Shown: one piece after another, positions 42,064-50,479 of the stretch
Numbering within the stretch: position 1 is the first letter of the stretch
How the letters are laid out: every line of letters starts with the position of its first letter
NCBI RefSeq assembly: GCF_014196525.1
Contig: NZ_JACIDX010000014.1
Location: forward strand, 1-64,000
From: Novosphingobium sediminicola
Lineage (GTDB): Bacteria > Pseudomonadota > Alphaproteobacteria > Sphingomonadales > Sphingomonadaceae
Length of the DNA: 64,000 nt
Reading direction: 5' to 3'
Notes under the pieces: generated by a model
Told to the model about the DNA's origin: nothing
Database searches by the model: none
The model's input: the letters and a program-made list of their open reading frames with translations, nothing else
Program-made: the position numbers and the translations under genes

Positions 42064-43500
42064 TTATTCCGCCAGAACCCAGCTGTCCTTGGTGCCCCCG
42101 CCCTGCGACGAATTGACCACCAGCGAGCCTTTCTTGAGCGCCACGCGGGTCAGGCCGCCCGGCGTGATGTTGATGCCATGAGGCGAAACCAGCACGAAGG
42201 GCCGCAGATCGACATGGCGCGGGGCCAGACCCGCCTTGGTAAAGATCGGCACGGTGGACAGCGAAAGCGTGGGCTGGGCGATGTAATTGTCCGGGTTGGC
42301 GCGCAGCTTCTTCTCAAAGGCGGCGATTTCTCCCTTGCTGCTGGTCGGCCCGATCAACATGCCATAACCGCCGCTGCCATGCACCTCCTTCACCACCAGT
42401 TCGGGCAGGTGATCGAGCACATAGGCCAAAGCGTCAGCCTCGCTGCACCGCCACGTCGGCACATTCTTCAGGATCGGCTTTTCGCCAGTGTAGAATTCGA
42501 CGATCTCGGGCATGAAGCTGTAGATCGCCTTGTCATCGGCAATGCCGGTGCCCGGCGCATTGGCGATGGTGATGCCCCCGCTGCGATAGACATCCATGAT
42601 GCCCGCCACGCCCAGCATCGAATCGGGATTATAGGTCAGCGGATCGAGGAAATTGTCGTCCACCCGGCGATAGAGCACGTCGATCGCCCGCCAGCCCCGC
42701 GTGGTACGCATACAGACGCGGCCATCGACCACCCGCAGATCGCCTGCCTCGACCAGTTCGGCGCCCATCTGATCGGCCAGAAAAGCATGTTCGTAATAGG
42801 CCGAATTGAAAATGCCGGGCGTCAGCACCGCCAGCACCGGCCGGTCGCTCCCTTGCGCGGCGGGCGGCGCGCAGGCGGCCAGCGAACGGGCCAGCGCGCG
42901 CGGATAATCCGACACCGGCTGCACCGCGACCTTGGTGAACAGGTCGGGGAACATCGCCATCATCGTCTCGCGGTTCTCCAGCATATAGGAGACGCCCGAG
43001 GGCGTGCGCGCATTATCCTCCAGCACCATGAAATCATCAGGCCCGGTGCGCACAAGGTCGATGCCCACGATATGGGTGTACACCCCGCCCGGCGGCGTAA
43101 AGCCCACCATTTCAGGAAGAAACGCCTCATTCTGCGCCAACAGGCGTTCGGGCAGCTTGCCCGCCTTCACAATCTCGCGCTTGTGATAAAGGTCGTGGAG
43201 GAAAGCGTTGAGCGCACGCACCCGCTGGTCAATCCCGCGCGAGAGTTTCTTCCATTCATCCGCCGTGATGATGCGGGGGATCATGTCGAATGGGATCAGG
43301 CGCTCCTGCCCCGCATCCTCGCCATAGACGTTAAAGGTGATGCCGGTGCGGCGAAACACATCCTCGGCATTCTTGCCCTGTTTCTCAAGCCACTTGGGGC
43401 TTTGGGCCTCGTACCACTCGCGATAGCCGGCATAGGCGGGACGCACATTCCCTTCGGCATCGAGCATCTCGTCATAAGACGAGATCGTGGTGGATGGCAT
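42064..43500 (-). CDS. Circularly permuted ATP-grasp enzyme (type 2)
   Basis: The 478-residue protein shows the CP-ATP-grasp-2 layout: MPSTTISSYDEMLDAEGNVRPAYAGYREW, FDMIPRIITADEWKKLSRGIDQR and MVLEDNARTPSGVSYMLENRE, then the ATP-binding part VVKEVHGSGGYGMLIGP and a late LRPFVLV. ATP-grasp enzymes form amide bonds through acyl phosphates. In this cluster it probably builds a peptide or amide tag handled by the alpha-E, transglutaminase and Anbu products. AAGGGGTG precedes ATG 43500. It is the first gene of the minus-strand cluster. Confidence 0.92.
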   Translation of the reverse strand: MPSTTISSYDEMLDAEGNVRPAYAGYREWYEAQSPKWLEKQGKNAEDVFRRTGITFNVYGEDAGQERLIPFDMIPRIITADEWKKLSRGIDQRVRALNAFLHDLYHKREIVKAGKLPERLLAQNEAFLPEMVGFTPPGGVYTHIVGIDLVRTGPDDFMVLEDNARTPSGVSYMLENRETMMAMFPDLFTKVAVQPVSDYPRALARSLAACAPPAAQGSDRPVLAVLTPGIFNSAYYEHAFLADQMGAELVEAGDLRVVDGRVCMRTTRGWRAIDVLYRRVDDNFLDPLTYNPDSMLGVAGIMDVYRSGGITIANAPGTGIADDKAIYSFMPEIVEFYTGEKPILKNVPTWRCSEADALAYVLDHLPELVVKEVHGSGGYGMLIGPTSSKGEIAAFEKKLRANPDNYIAQPTLSLSTVPIFTKAGLAPRHVDLRPFVLVSPHGINITPGGLTRVALKKGSLVVNSSQGGGTKDSWVLAE

Positions 43501-43699
43501 AGAACACCCCTTGAATACTGTCCGGCTCGAACACCCACGGCCGGTTATCTGGGCTCAAGCTGCAACAAACTTCTGCCATTGCCAAGCGCCTTGCTGCGTA
43601 TGCGAAAGAAAAAATAGCGGTGTATAGACAAGTGTCGATTTGCCTTTAAAGTCCGCCGCGCACAGCATGGTTCTGGCCCGATTTTAGCCCACCCTTGCA

Positions 43700-43714
43700 G
43701 AACGCATCGCGAAC
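43700..43714 (+). promoter_or_regulatory. LexA (SOS) box upstream of uvrB
   Basis: GAAC (43700-43703) and GAAC (43711-43714) are separated by exactly 7 bases, the direct-repeat LexA operator of alphaproteobacteria. It lies 15 bp before the uvrB ATG, where LexA binding would block transcription or elongation. uvrB is a classic SOS gene. Confidence 0.75.
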
Positions 43715-43729
43715 GCCCATAGATAGGCC

Positions 43730-45916
43730 ATGGCTGAACTTATCATCCGCCGGGGCCTTTCCGAACCCGACACTGACGGCACCTTTGTCCCCCATCGCCC
43801 TGCCCGCCCGCCCAAGGCCGAAGGCAGTCCGCCCCTGCGTATCGTCAGCGATTATACGCCCAGCGGCGATCAGCCCACGGCGATTGCCGAACTGGTACAG
43901 GGCATCGAAAGCGGCGACAAAACGCAGGTTTTGCTGGGCGTTACCGGCTCAGGCAAGACCTTCACCATGGCGCAGGTCATTCAGGCGACGCAGCGCCCCG
44001 CGCTGATCCTGGCGCCCAATAAAATTCTGGCCGCGCAATTGTATGGCGAGATGAAGAGCTTCTTCCCCGACAATGCGGTGGAATATTTCGTCTCCTATTA
44101 CGATTACTATCAGCCCGAAGCCTATGTCGCGCGTTCGGACACCTATATCGAAAAGGAATCCAGCGTTAACGAGGCCATCGACCGGATGCGCCACTCGGCC
44201 ACGCGCGCTCTGCTGGAACGCGAGGATGTCATCATCGTCGCCTCGGTGTCCTGCCTTTACGGCATCGGCTCGGTGGAAACCTATGCCGCGATGATCTTTG
44301 ACCTGAAGGTCGGAGAGTCGCAGGATCAGGGCGAAATCATCCGCAAGCTGGTGGCCATGCAGTACAAGCGCAACGAGGTGGCCTTTGCGCGCGGCACCTT
44401 CCGCGTGCGCGGCGACAATCTGGAAATCTTCCCCAGCCACTATGAAGACATCGCCTGGCGCATCAGCTTTTTCGGCGATGAGGTCGAAGCGATCAGCGAG
44501 TTCGATCCCCTGACCGGCAAAGCGGGGGCCAAGCTGGACAAGATCCGCGTTTACGCCAACAGCCACCACGTCACCCCCGGCCCGACCATGAAGCAGGCGA
44601 TGGAGGCGATCCGTTTCGAACTGCAGGTGCGGCTGGAGGAACTGAACGCGGAAGGCAAATTGCTGGAGGCCCAGCGGCTGGAGCAGCGCACCAATTTCGA
44701 CCTTGAAATGATCGCGGCCACGGGTTCTTGCGCAGGCGTCGAGAATTACTCGCGCTTCCTCTCTGGCCGCCTGCCGGGCGAGCCGCCACCGACCCTGTTC
44801 GAATATCTGCCCGACAATGCCCTGCTGTTTGTCGATGAAAGCCACCAGACCGTGCCCCAGATCAGCGCGATGGCCCGAGGCGACCATCGGCGCAAGATCA
44901 CGCTGGCCGAATATGGCTTTCGCCTGCCCAGTTGCATCGACAACCGCCCGCTGCGTTTCAACGAATGGGATGCGATGCGCCCGCAAACGGTGGCGGTTTC
45001 GGCCACGCCCGGCGGATGGGAAATGGAGCAGTCCGGCGGCGCCTTTGCCGAACAGGTGATCCGCCCCACCGGCCTGATCGACCCACCGGTCGAAATCCGC
45101 CCGGTCGAGGATCAGGTGCAGGATTGCATCGAGGAATGCCGCAAGACCGCAGCGCTCGGCTATCGCACTTTGGTCACCACCCTGACCAAGCGCATGGCCG
45201 AAGACCTGACCGAATTCATGCATGAGGCGGGCGTCCGGGTCCGCTATATGCACTCCGATGTGGAAACGCTCGAACGTATCGAGCTGATCCGCGACCTGCG
45301 CCTCGGGGTCTATGATGTCCTCATCGGCATCAACCTGCTGCGCGAAGGGCTCGACATTCCCGAATGCGGGCTGGTCTGCATTCTGGATGCGGACAAGGAA
45401 GGCTTCCTGCGCAGCGAGACTTCACTGGTGCAGACCATCGGCCGCGCGGCGCGCAATGTCGATGGCCGCGTGATCCTATATGCCGACCGCATGACCGGCA
45501 GCATGGAACGCGCCATCGCCGAAACCGACCGCCGCCGCGCCAAGCAGGAAGCCTATAACGAGGCCCACGGCATCACGCCCCAGAGCATCAAGCGCAACAT
45601 CCACGACATCGTCGCGGACACCGCTTCGCGCGATGGGGTGCTGGTCGATATCGAGGATGACGGCGTCAACAACCTCGTCGGCCACAATTTGCGCGCCTAT
45701 ATCGAGGACCTCGAAAAGCGGATGCGCACCGCCGCCGCCGATCTCGAATTCGAGGAAGCCGGGCGGCTGCGCGACGAAATCCGGCGTTTGGAGGCCACCG
45801 AGCTTGGCCTGCCGGAAGGTGAGCGTAAGGCGCCCATCGTCGGGCGGTCGAATGAGGGCAAGCCGGGGACCCGTAAGACGCGGTTTGGGAAGCAGCAGAA
45901 GAAGTGGGGGAAGTAG
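43730..45916 (+). CDS. uvrB: Excinuclease ABC subunit B
   Basis: The 728-residue helicase-like protein verifies DNA damage and loads UvrC in nucleotide excision repair. It has Walker A (LLGVTGSGKTFTMAQVI), the damage-probing beta-hairpin region (YFVSYYDYYQPEAYV), a motif II region (LLFVDESHQTVPQ), late helicase motifs (GINLLREGLDIPECGL, QTIGRAARNVDGRVILYAD) and the C-terminal UVR motif (DLEFEEAGRLRDEIRRLE). An N-terminal extension of about 35 residues precedes the conserved region. A LexA box lies just upstream. The end has a basic tail. Confidence 0.97.
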   Translation: MAELIIRRGLSEPDTDGTFVPHRPARPPKAEGSPPLRIVSDYTPSGDQPTAIAELVQGIESGDKTQVLLGVTGSGKTFTMAQVIQATQRPALILAPNKILAAQLYGEMKSFFPDNAVEYFVSYYDYYQPEAYVARSDTYIEKESSVNEAIDRMRHSATRALLEREDVIIVASVSCLYGIGSVETYAAMIFDLKVGESQDQGEIIRKLVAMQYKRNEVAFARGTFRVRGDNLEIFPSHYEDIAWRISFFGDEVEAISEFDPLTGKAGAKLDKIRVYANSHHVTPGPTMKQAMEAIRFELQVRLEELNAEGKLLEAQRLEQRTNFDLEMIAATGSCAGVENYSRFLSGRLPGEPPPTLFEYLPDNALLFVDESHQTVPQISAMARGDHRRKITLAEYGFRLPSCIDNRPLRFNEWDAMRPQTVAVSATPGGWEMEQSGGAFAEQVIRPTGLIDPPVEIRPVEDQVQDCIEECRKTAALGYRTLVTTLTKRMAEDLTEFMHEAGVRVRYMHSDVETLERIELIRDLRLGVYDVLIGINLLREGLDIPECGLVCILDADKEGFLRSETSLVQTIGRAARNVDGRVILYADRMTGSMERAIAETDRRRAKQEAYNEAHGITPQSIKRNIHDIVADTASRDGVLVDIEDDGVNNLVGHNLRAYIEDLEKRMRTAAADLEFEEAGRLRDEIRRLEATELGLPEGERKAPIVGRSNEGKPGTRKTRFGKQQKKWGK

Positions 45917-45929
45917 GGGGCTAAGAGAT

Positions 45930-46178
45930 GCCTCCGGCGGGCAAAGGGCGCGGGCCCTTTGCAATCCCGTTATTGTTTGCATTGCGCTTTGAGTTCGGCC
46001 TTGGGTGTCGGAGGCGATGTTTTGATTGGAAAGCCTGCGGCGCCAGTCAGCGCAACGCCTCACCGCCGGAGGCTATAGATGCCTACGGCGCTGCCCACAA
46101 AGAGCAACGCCGCCAACCAAACACAACATAGACATTACCGGGATTGTTAAGGGCCCCCGCCCTTAACCCGCCGGAGGC
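45930..46178 (+). repeat. Three-hairpin intergenic repeat, copy B
   Basis: This copy occupies the whole space between the convergent uvrB and helix-hairpin-helix genes. Terminal inverted motifs are GCCTCCGGCGGG (45930-45941) and CCCGCCGGAGGC (46167-46178), exact complements. Hairpin 1 is GCAAAGGGC/GCCCTTTGC (45941-45949, 45954-45962). Hairpin 3 is GTTAAGGGC/GCCCTTAAC (46146-46154, 46159-46167). AATCCCG next to hairpin 1 pairs with CGGGATT next to hairpin 3. The central hairpin (46033-46041, 46065-46073) has one mismatch. TTGGGTGTCGGA (46001-46012) is shared with copy C. Confidence 0.88.
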
Positions 46179-46184
46179 AAAACC

Positions 46185-46730
46185 TCACAACTTCCCAAAC
46201 TTGGCCTCATACCCGGCCACATCCCCGGCCGCCAGAAACCCCGCCTGCGCCACCCACTGATCCCGCGTGGCGCGCCCGGCAAAGGTGCCAAGCTGCGCGT
46301 CAATCGCCACAATATCAGCCTCAGACCACGCGGCGATCTGGGCAAAGCTGACCACGCCCAACTCGGCCAGACGCGCTTTCAGCTTCGGCCCCAGCCCTTT
46401 GATGCGGGTCAGGTCGTCGCTCTGGGTTGCGGCTTCCTGTGCGGCCACAGCCTCAGCCAGATCGCCGAAAGCATCAGCCTCCACCTCAGCCTTGACCGCC
46501 ACCTCGGCCAACGGTTCGGCCACGCCCAGCGACACGGTCGAGGCGGCACTTGGCGCGTTGATCAGCGCGGAGTTGCGCTGCGCCGGTGCCACGCCCTCGT
46601 CCAGAGCATCGGGCGCGCGATGACGTTCACGCGTCTTGCCGCGCCCGCGCAGCAGCAGGCCCGCCAGCAGCGCCAGCAGAACCACCGCGCCGGCGATCAC
46701 CAGAGGATAGGACTGGAACAACTCAACCAT
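46185..46730 (-). CDS. Membrane-anchored helix-hairpin-helix protein
   Basis: The 181-residue protein has one N-terminal membrane helix (YPLVIAGAVVLLALLAGLLL), a basic cytoplasmic stretch, an Ala/Glu-rich linker, and a C-terminal helix-hairpin-helix region (DDLTRIKGLGPKLKARLAELGVVSFAQIAAWSEADI). Such domains bind DNA or proteins and also occur at the ends of some ribosomal- or NADH-dehydrogenase-associated proteins. ATG 46730 has GAGG upstream; an adjacent in-frame TTG is not needed. It follows the flippase gene by 24 nt, so it may share its transcript. Function is unknown. Confidence 0.75.
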   Translation of the reverse strand: MVELFQSYPLVIAGAVVLLALLAGLLLRGRGKTRERHRAPDALDEGVAPAQRNSALINAPSAASTVSLGVAEPLAEVAVKAEVEADAFGDLAEAVAAQEAATQSDDLTRIKGLGPKLKARLAELGVVSFAQIAAWSEADIVAIDAQLGTFAGRATRDQWVAQAGFLAAGDVAGYEAKFGKL

Positions 46731-46754
46731 CAAAACGCCTCACACATCCATCAA

Positions 46755-48347
46755 TTACGCGGCCTGCTCGCCCTTTTGGCGGCGGAACAGCAAACGGTCG
46801 GCCGGGCCAAAGCCCAGCCGCCAGATCACCAGGCAGTAAAGCCCCAGAATCGCGGGAATGCCCAGAGCAATCTGCGCCCATTCCGGCAAAAACCGCACCA
46901 CCGCCCAGCCCAGCGCGCCCGCCGCAACAGCGGCTGCAAACAGCGACCAGCGCAGCGTCTCGACCTTATAGCCCAGATGCCATTGCAGCAGCCGCGACTT
47001 GACCAGACTGGCGATGGAGAGCGTGACCATCAGCGCGCCTGCGGCAGAGGCGGCCTGATCCATCTCGTCGAAGTAAAATCCGCCCGAAATCAACATGCCC
47101 GCCAGCGTGAAAATCGCCTGAAGCCCGATCGTGGCCAGCGAGAGCCAGAGGTTACGCAAGGGGGCGATATAGATCAGCGCCGCCTCGCTGACGACCGCAG
47201 GCGCGGCGCAGACTTCGGCGCCCAACAGGAACGCCAGCGCCAGCATCCCGCCAGTGAATTGCGGCCCGACCAGCCCCAGCACCCCGTCGCCCGGAATGCC
47301 CAGCGCCAGCGCGATTCCCGCCTGAGCAGCCGTGATCCAGAAGCCCACCTGACACACCTGCCGGGCAATCGCTTCCAGATTGCCTTCCTTCAGATTGCGC
47401 GTGATGACCGGGCCAAGGATCGGCTCGAAACTGGTTTTCAGCTTTTGCGGCAGGCTGGCCACCTGCTGCGCCACATAATAGACGCCGACCGAGGTGGGCG
47501 TGGCGAACATGCCGAGGATGGCGATGTCGATACGCCGCGTGCCCCATTCCACCGCATCGGCCACGGCCAGCGGCATGGTGTTGAGCGCAAGCCGCCCAAT
47601 CCGCAACGGATGCGGCGTCCAGTCCAGCGGCAGGCCATAGGAACGCAGCAGCGGCACCACCGCCGAAACCATCGCCGCCGAAACCGAAACCACATAGGAC
47701 AGCGTAAGCCCGCTGGCGCCCAGATGGGTCCACCACCCTTGCGTCCCGCCCCATTTGCCCGCAGCCCAGAACACGCCCGCCGCGATGGAGAGCGTCCACG
47801 GCTCGATCACCGAACGCGCGCGCACCGTGGCGCCCACGTCAAAGCGATAGGCCAGCGCCGCCAGCGCAATATCGGTCAGCGCGGTTGGCGCAATGGCCAT
47901 CACCAGCCAGCGATCCCAGGCGGAAAACTCGCCCGAAGGGAACATCGGCCAGGGAAAGAGGAAAAGGCCCAGCGTCACCGGCACCGCGATCAGCACGGTC
48001 AGCACCACGCCATCGGCGATCACATGGGCCGCATCGCGATCATCATCGGACAATCTTTGCGCGATGCCGCGCTTTTGCCCCAGCGTGCAAAGCTGCGAGG
48101 CCAGTTCGATCACCACCAGCGCCGAGGCGAAACGCCCCAGCGCATCGGCGCCATACAACCGCCCGGCGATGAACAAAAACGGCAGACGCGCGGCCAGACG
48201 CAGCAGGAAGCCGAAGAAATTGGTCCGCCCGCCTTTCGCCAGCGTGTTGAGATCGCGATTGACCACTTCGTCCAGCGCAGCGCCGGACGAGGATGCAGCA
48301 CCCGGGGCGGCCGCATCGGTCAGGGGGAGGGCAACAGGTTGACTCAA
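46755..48347 (-). CDS. Lipopolysaccharide/polysaccharide flippase (MATE-like, Wzx family)
   Basis: The 530-residue protein has about 14 hydrophobic segments in the pattern of polysaccharide flippases of the MOP superfamily. Examples are FLLRLAARLPFLFIAGRLYG, GVVLTVLIAVPVTLGLFLFPWPMF and AILGMFATPTSVGVYYVAQQVASLPQKLK. It would move lipid-linked sugars across the inner membrane. The start is TTG 48347, supported by GGGAG 6-7 nt upstream; it overlaps the gpsA stop (TTGA). No Wzy polymerase or glycosyltransferase gene is adjacent, so its glycan is unclear. Confidence 0.82.
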   Translation of the reverse strand: MSQPVALPLTDAAAPGAASSSGAALDEVVNRDLNTLAKGGRTNFFGFLLRLAARLPFLFIAGRLYGADALGRFASALVVIELASQLCTLGQKRGIAQRLSDDDRDAAHVIADGVVLTVLIAVPVTLGLFLFPWPMFPSGEFSAWDRWLVMAIAPTALTDIALAALAYRFDVGATVRARSVIEPWTLSIAAGVFWAAGKWGGTQGWWTHLGASGLTLSYVVSVSAAMVSAVVPLLRSYGLPLDWTPHPLRIGRLALNTMPLAVADAVEWGTRRIDIAILGMFATPTSVGVYYVAQQVASLPQKLKTSFEPILGPVITRNLKEGNLEAIARQVCQVGFWITAAQAGIALALGIPGDGVLGLVGPQFTGGMLALAFLLGAEVCAAPAVVSEAALIYIAPLRNLWLSLATIGLQAIFTLAGMLISGGFYFDEMDQAASAAGALMVTLSIASLVKSRLLQWHLGYKVETLRWSLFAAAVAAGALGWAVVRFLPEWAQIALGIPAILGLYCLVIWRLGFGPADRLLFRRQKGEQAA

Positions 48348-49378
48348 GCAAAACTCCCGTGCGCCGGGGTATCATCCCCCGGCTCGGAACGATCCGCCAG
48401 CTCGGCCTTCAACGGCCTTGCCAACAGATCCGACACCACCGCCCCCGCCGGCGCTTCCCCCGAAAGCAAACGACAGACGGCATCGACAATCGGCATGGCA
48501 ATTCCGGCCCGATGGGCCAGATCCGCCAGAACCGGGGCAGTATGCGCGCCCTCCGCAACGCTGGATTTCCCCGAGAGCGCCTGTGCAGCGCTCTGCCCTT
48601 GGCCCAACGCCTTGCCAAGTGAATAATTGCGACTGGCCGTGCTGGCGCAGGTCAGGATCAGATCGCCCAGCCCGCACAGGCCCGAAAGCGTTTCGGCCCT
48701 CGCCCCGCGCGCCACGCCAAAACGCAGCATCTCGGCATAGCCGCGCGCGATCAGCGCCGCGCGCGCATTCTCGCCCAGCCCCAAGCCTTCGACCACACCA
48801 CAAGCAATCGCCAACACGTTTTTCACCGCCCCGCCAATTTCCGCACCCACAACGTCGGGCGAATAATACGGGCGGAAAGCTGCACGGGCGATGACTGGCG
48901 AAAGGCGTTGCCATTGCTCCTCGCCGCCCGAACAGGCCAGCGTGATCGCGGTGGGCAATCCCATCGCCACTTCGCGCGCAAAGGTGGGGCCGGACAAGAC
49001 AGCAATCTGGGCCGAGGGATGAGCGGCGGCGGCCACATCGGCCATCAGTCGCCCCGTCCCCGCCTCGATCCCCTTCGAACACAGCACCAGATCGCGCGGG
49101 GCATCGGCCAGACCGGCCAGCACGCCCCCCATGAATTGCGCCGGGCACACCACCAGAATCGTCGACAGACCGGCCAGGTCGCCCATATCGCAGGTCGCGC
49201 GCACCGCCTTGGCAATGGTCACGCTGGGCAGATAGGTCGTATTGGTCCGCCGCCCATTGATCTCCTCGACCAGCGCAGCCTCGCGCGCCCACAGGATCGC
49301 TGGCGTGCCATCACTGGCCACCATTTGCGCCAGAGCGGTACCCCATGCTCCGGCACCGATGATGCCAACCGCGCTCAC
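48344..49378 (-). CDS. gpsA: Glycerol-3-phosphate dehydrogenase (NAD(P)+)
   Basis: The 344-residue enzyme reduces dihydroxyacetone phosphate to glycerol-3-phosphate for phospholipid synthesis. The N-terminal cofactor motif is GIIGAGAWGTALAQM. Further hallmarks are VLCSKGIEAGTGRLM, VLSGPTFAREVAMGLPTA, GAVKNVLAIACGVVEGLGLGENARAALI (catalytic Lys) and LCGLGDLILTCASTASRNYSLG. The start is GTG 49378, overlapping the tsaD stop by 4 nt (GTGA). The overlaps on both sides imply a tsaD-gpsA-flippase transcript. Confidence 0.96.
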   Translation of the reverse strand: MSAVGIIGAGAWGTALAQMVASDGTPAILWAREAALVEEINGRRTNTTYLPSVTIAKAVRATCDMGDLAGLSTILVVCPAQFMGGVLAGLADAPRDLVLCSKGIEAGTGRLMADVAAAAHPSAQIAVLSGPTFAREVAMGLPTAITLACSGGEEQWQRLSPVIARAAFRPYYSPDVVGAEIGGAVKNVLAIACGVVEGLGLGENARAALIARGYAEMLRFGVARGARAETLSGLCGLGDLILTCASTASRNYSLGKALGQGQSAAQALSGKSSVAEGAHTAPVLADLAHRAGIAMPIVDAVCRLLSGEAPAGAVVSDLLARPLKAELADRSEPGDDTPAHGSFA

Positions 49379-50421
49379 GCCTTCACCCCCGCCCCGCGCG
49401 CGGGCGCGGCATCGGGGTCCAGCGGCCAGCGCGGCCTTGCGGCAAAATCGAGCGGATCGCTGATGCCAAGCGCGAAACGTTCAACGCCCGCCCATGCGAT
49501 CATCGCGGCATTATCGGTGCAAAGCTGCAACGGCGGCGCGACAAAGCGCAAGCCAGCCCCCGCCGCCAGCCCTTCGAGCGCGGCGCGAACCGCCTTGTTG
49601 GCCGCAACGCCCCCCGCCACGACCAGCGCGGTCACATCGCCCGCCACCGCCATCGCGCGCTTCGTGCGATCGACCACGCAGTCCAAAGCGGCCTGCTGAA
49701 AACTGGCGGCCAGATCGGCCTGCGAATATTGGCCCGTTTCATAGGCGCGCAGCACCGCGCTTTTCAGGCCCGCAAAGGAGAAATGCGGTTCTGTCCCGCC
49801 CAGCAGCGGACGCGGCAAAGGCACCGCGCGCGGATTGCCCTCCAACGCCAGCCTTTCCACCGCAGGCCCGCCCGGATAGCCCAGACCCAAAACCTTGGCG
49901 GTCTTGTCAAACGCCTCGCCCAGCGCATCGTCGATGGTGGTGGCAAGGCGGGTGTAATCGCCCACGCCATTGACCCGCAGCAATTGACAATGGCCCCCGC
50001 TGACCAGCAGCAGCAGATAGGGATAGGCAAGCTCGGCATCGGCCAGACGCGGCGAAAGCGCGTGGCCTTCGAGATGGTTGATCGCCAGCAGCGGCTTGTC
50101 GGCCGCCATGGCCAGCGCCTTGGCCGTGACCAGCCCGACCATCACACCGCCGATCAGCCCCGGCCCGGCCGTTGCCGCAATCGCATCGACATCGCCAAGC
50201 CCCAGCCCGGCGTCGGCCAGCGTCGCTTCGACCATCGGGGCCAGTCTTTCGGCATGGGCGCGCGCGGCGATTTCGGGCACCACGCCGCCATAGGGGCGAT
50301 GCTCTTCGTCCTGACTGGCGATGCGCTGGGCCAGAATCACCCGGCCATCGGTGACCAGCGCCACCGCGGTTTCATCGCAGGATGATTCGATACCCAGAAT
50401 AATCTTCAAGGGTTTGGCCAC
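49375..50421 (-). CDS. tsaD: tRNA N6-adenosine threonylcarbamoyltransferase
   Basis: The 348-residue protein completes the universal t6A modification at position 37 of ANN-decoding tRNAs, together with TsaB and TsaE. Typical Kae1/TsaD blocks are ILGIESSCDETAVALV, HRPYGGVVPEIAARAHAERL, the metal-binding INHLEGHALSPRL, LLLVSGGHCQLL, KVLGLGYPGGPAVERLA and VVAGGVAANKAVRAAL. GTG 50421 is the likely start (GAGGA close upstream). It is divergent from hemC across 58 bp, a common alphaproteobacterial arrangement. Confidence 0.96.
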   Translation of the reverse strand: MAKPLKIILGIESSCDETAVALVTDGRVILAQRIASQDEEHRPYGGVVPEIAARAHAERLAPMVEATLADAGLGLGDVDAIAATAGPGLIGGVMVGLVTAKALAMAADKPLLAINHLEGHALSPRLADAELAYPYLLLLVSGGHCQLLRVNGVGDYTRLATTIDDALGEAFDKTAKVLGLGYPGGPAVERLALEGNPRAVPLPRPLLGGTEPHFSFAGLKSAVLRAYETGQYSQADLAASFQQAALDCVVDRTKRAMAVAGDVTALVVAGGVAANKAVRAALEGLAAGAGLRFVAPPLQLCTDNAAMIAWAGVERFALGISDPLDFAARPRWPLDPDAAPARGAGVKA

Positions 50422-50479
50422 CCGTCCTCATGCGTTCTGCGCTTCCCCTTAGCGAGATTGCAGTTTAGCACAACCCACC

